Source: Rhizobacter sp. (GTDB lineage: Bacteria > Pseudomonadota > Gammaproteobacteria > Burkholderiales > Burkholderiaceae_C). From it: a stretch of 16,235 nucleotides of DNA. The translations under genes and the position numbers were made by a program. Every line of letters starts with the position of its first letter. Within the stretch, counting starts at the first letter, position 1. The notes beneath the pieces are model-generated. The model searched no databases and was not told the DNA's origin. It worked only from the letters and a program-made list of their open reading frames with translations. Below are positions 14,565 to 16,235 of this stretch, one piece after another. The DNA lies in the NCBI GenBank assembly GCA_025351675.1, contig JANXVK010000162.1:1-16235 (forward strand), read 5' to 3'.

Positions 14565-16193
14565 TCAACCCTGCTTCAGCAACTGATCGCCGTACTGCTC
14601 GCGCAACCGATTCTTCAGCATCTTGCCGGTCGCGCCGAGCGGGATCGCGTCGACGAAGACGACATCGTCGGGCGTCCACCACTTGGCGATGCGGCCCTCG
14701 AAGAATGCGAGCAGTTCCTCGCGCGTCAGCTCGACGTTCGGCTTCTTGACGACGATCAGCAGCGGCCGCTCGTCCCACTTCGTGTGCTTGGCGGCGATGC
14801 AGGCGGCCATCGCGACCTTCGGGTTCGCCATCGCGATGTTCTCGAGGTCAATCGAGCCGATCCATTCGCCGCCGGACTTGATCACATCCTTGCTGCGGTC
14901 GGTGATGTGCATGTAGCCGTCGGCGTCGATCGTGGCGACGTCGCCGGTCGGGAACCAGCCGTCGACCAGGGGGCTGCCGCCTTCGCCCTTGAAGTATTCG
15001 TTGATGACCCACGGCCCGCGCACCAGCAGCTCGCCGGATTGCTTGCCGTCCCATGACAGCGACTCACCGTTCTCGCCGACGATCTTCATGTCGACGCCGT
15101 AGACCGCGCGGCCCTGCGTGTTCTGCACTGCCATGCGATCGTCCTGCGACATCGCCAGGTGCTTGCCCTTGATCACGGCCGCGGTGCCGACCGGGCTCAT
15201 CTCGGTCATGCCCCAGGCATGCAGCACGTTGACGTCGTAACCCTGCTCGAACGCCTTCATCATCGCCGGTGGGCAGGCCGAGCCACCGATCACGGTGCGG
15301 CGCATGGTCGAGAACTTCAGGCCGTTGGCCTCGACGTAGGCGAGCAGGCCTTGCCACACGGTGGGCACGCCGGCCGAGATCGTGACCTTCTCGGCCTCGA
15401 ACAGCTCGTAGAGCGACTTGCCGTCCAGGCCCGCGCCCGGGAAGACGAGCTTCGCGCCCATCATGCAGGCCGCGTACGGCAGGCCCCAGGCGTTGACGTG
15501 AAACATCGGCACGACCGGCAGGATCGTGTCGCGCGCCGAGACGTTCAGCGCATCGGGCAGCGCGATCGCGAAGGTGTGCAGCACGGTCGAGCGGTGGCTG
15601 TAGAGCACGCCCTTCGGGTTGCCGGTGGTGCCGCTGGTGTAGCAGAGCGACGAGGCGAGGTTCTCGTCGAAGGTCGGCCACTCGAACGTGTCGTTGTTCG
15701 CGTCGACCAAGTCCTCGAAACACAGCAGGTTCGGGATCTTCGATTCCTTCGGCATGTGCGCGCGGTCGGTCATCGCGACGAAGGTCTTGATGGTCTTGAC
15801 GCGCCCGGCGACCGCCTCGACCAGCGGCAGAAAGGTCATGTCGAAGAACAGCACCTGGTCTTCGGCATGGTCGGCGATGTAGACGACGTGATCGGGGTGG
15901 AGGCGCGGATTGAGGGTGTGCAGGACGGCGCCCGAACCTGACACCGCGTAGTACAGCTCCATGTGGCGGTAGCCGTTCCAGGCCAGGGTGGCCACGCGCT
16001 GGCCGGACTGCACGCCGAGGGCGGCCAGGGCCTTGGCCATGCGGCGCGAGCGCGCTGCAAGTTCGCGGTAAGTGATGCAATGGATGTCACCTTCAACCCG
16101 GCGCGACACCACTTCCTGGGCGCCATGGTGGCGCTCGGCATGCATCAGCAGCGAAGAGATCAGCAGTGGTTGCTGCATCATCAAACCGTTCAT
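14565..16193 (-). CDS. AMP-forming acyl-CoA synthetase, 3-(methylthio)propionyl-CoA ligase-like
   Basis: A 542-residue ANL-family adenylating enzyme joining a carboxylic acid to CoA with ATP. Motifs in order: YTSGTTGNPKG (185-195), HAWGMTEMSP (325-334), DGWFPTGD (411-418), DRSKDVIKSGGEWI (432-445) and the catalytic Lys524 in PLGATGKMLK. The MNGLMMQQPLLISSLL N-terminus is that of proteins usually named DmdB-like 3-(methylthio)propionyl-CoA ligase, though many act on medium or long fatty acids, so the substrate is not settled. The ATG at 16193 is chosen over a GTG at 16223 because GGAG (complement of 16200-16203) is well spaced for it. rarD follows 7 bases after its stop. Confidence 0.9.
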   Translation of the reverse strand: MNGLMMQQPLLISSLLMHAERHHGAQEVVSRRVEGDIHCITYRELAARSRRMAKALAALGVQSGQRVATLAWNGYRHMELYYAVSGSGAVLHTLNPRLHPDHVVYIADHAEDQVLFFDMTFLPLVEAVAGRVKTIKTFVAMTDRAHMPKESKIPNLLCFEDLVDANNDTFEWPTFDENLASSLCYTSGTTGNPKGVLYSHRSTVLHTFAIALPDALNVSARDTILPVVPMFHVNAWGLPYAACMMGAKLVFPGAGLDGKSLYELFEAEKVTISAGVPTVWQGLLAYVEANGLKFSTMRRTVIGGSACPPAMMKAFEQGYDVNVLHAWGMTEMSPVGTAAVIKGKHLAMSQDDRMAVQNTQGRAVYGVDMKIVGENGESLSWDGKQSGELLVRGPWVINEYFKGEGGSPLVDGWFPTGDVATIDADGYMHITDRSKDVIKSGGEWIGSIDLENIAMANPKVAMAACIAAKHTKWDERPLLIVVKKPNVELTREELLAFFEGRIAKWWTPDDVVFVDAIPLGATGKMLKNRLREQYGDQLLKQG

Positions 16194-16235
16194 CTTGACT
16201 CCGTTTTCTATAGTGAAGGCCACTGGATGGCTGAC

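Noticed and set aside
15064..16080. 338-codon - strand frame inside the acyl-CoA synthetase gene
   Set aside because: It is an alternative frame of a gene with all ANL motifs and shows no conserved motif itself.

Overview
The window is GC-rich and densely coded. Its gene content points to a betaproteobacterium of the Burkholderiales: CysB rather than an actinobacterial type sulfur regulator, an sbp-cysTWA transporter, AhpC/AhpF of the Pseudomonas/Burkholderia kind, a 3-(methylthio)propionyl-CoA-ligase-like enzyme, and a DUF3501 remnant. This placement comes from family resemblance and base composition, not from a search.

Left part (1-3712, + strand): the distal end of a homoprotocatechuate-type meta-cleavage operon. 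It holds the 3' end of a LigB-family extradiol dioxygenase, the isomerase HpaF, the hydratase HpaH, then a class II aldolase/adducin-family protein and an iron-containing alcohol dehydrogenase. The last two sit where the lower pathway (aldol cleavage, semialdehyde removal) would be encoded, but the aldolase-family protein lacks the usual catalytic Glu.

Middle part (3713-9910): a sulfur uptake locus. Two tandem sulfate-binding-protein genes each have their own similar upstream region with a shared dyad. They are followed by cysT, cysW and cysA, which are tightly packed. cysB lies convergently, with the two stop codons four bases apart. The second binding protein, the one next to the permease genes, has lost residues that contact sulfate in the family structure, which is the most interesting protein-level signal in the window.

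Right part (9911-16235): a 1-Cys peroxiredoxin upstream of cysB on the - strand; a tRNA-Ala(CGC) with its own terminator; a 74-codon C-terminal remnant of a DUF3501 gene with a terminator; then ahpC, under a good sigma-70-like promoter, and ahpF, separated by a hairpin-rich spacer. On the - strand an acyl-CoA synthetase gene is followed closely by rarD, which has a TTG start and converges on ahpF.

A shared theme is sulfur and redox: sulfate import and CysB control, thiol peroxidases of two classes, and a possible sulfur-compound CoA ligase. No CRISPR array, intact insertion sequence, rRNA or phage gene was seen. The long ORFs opposite or out of frame with these genes are products of high GC content.
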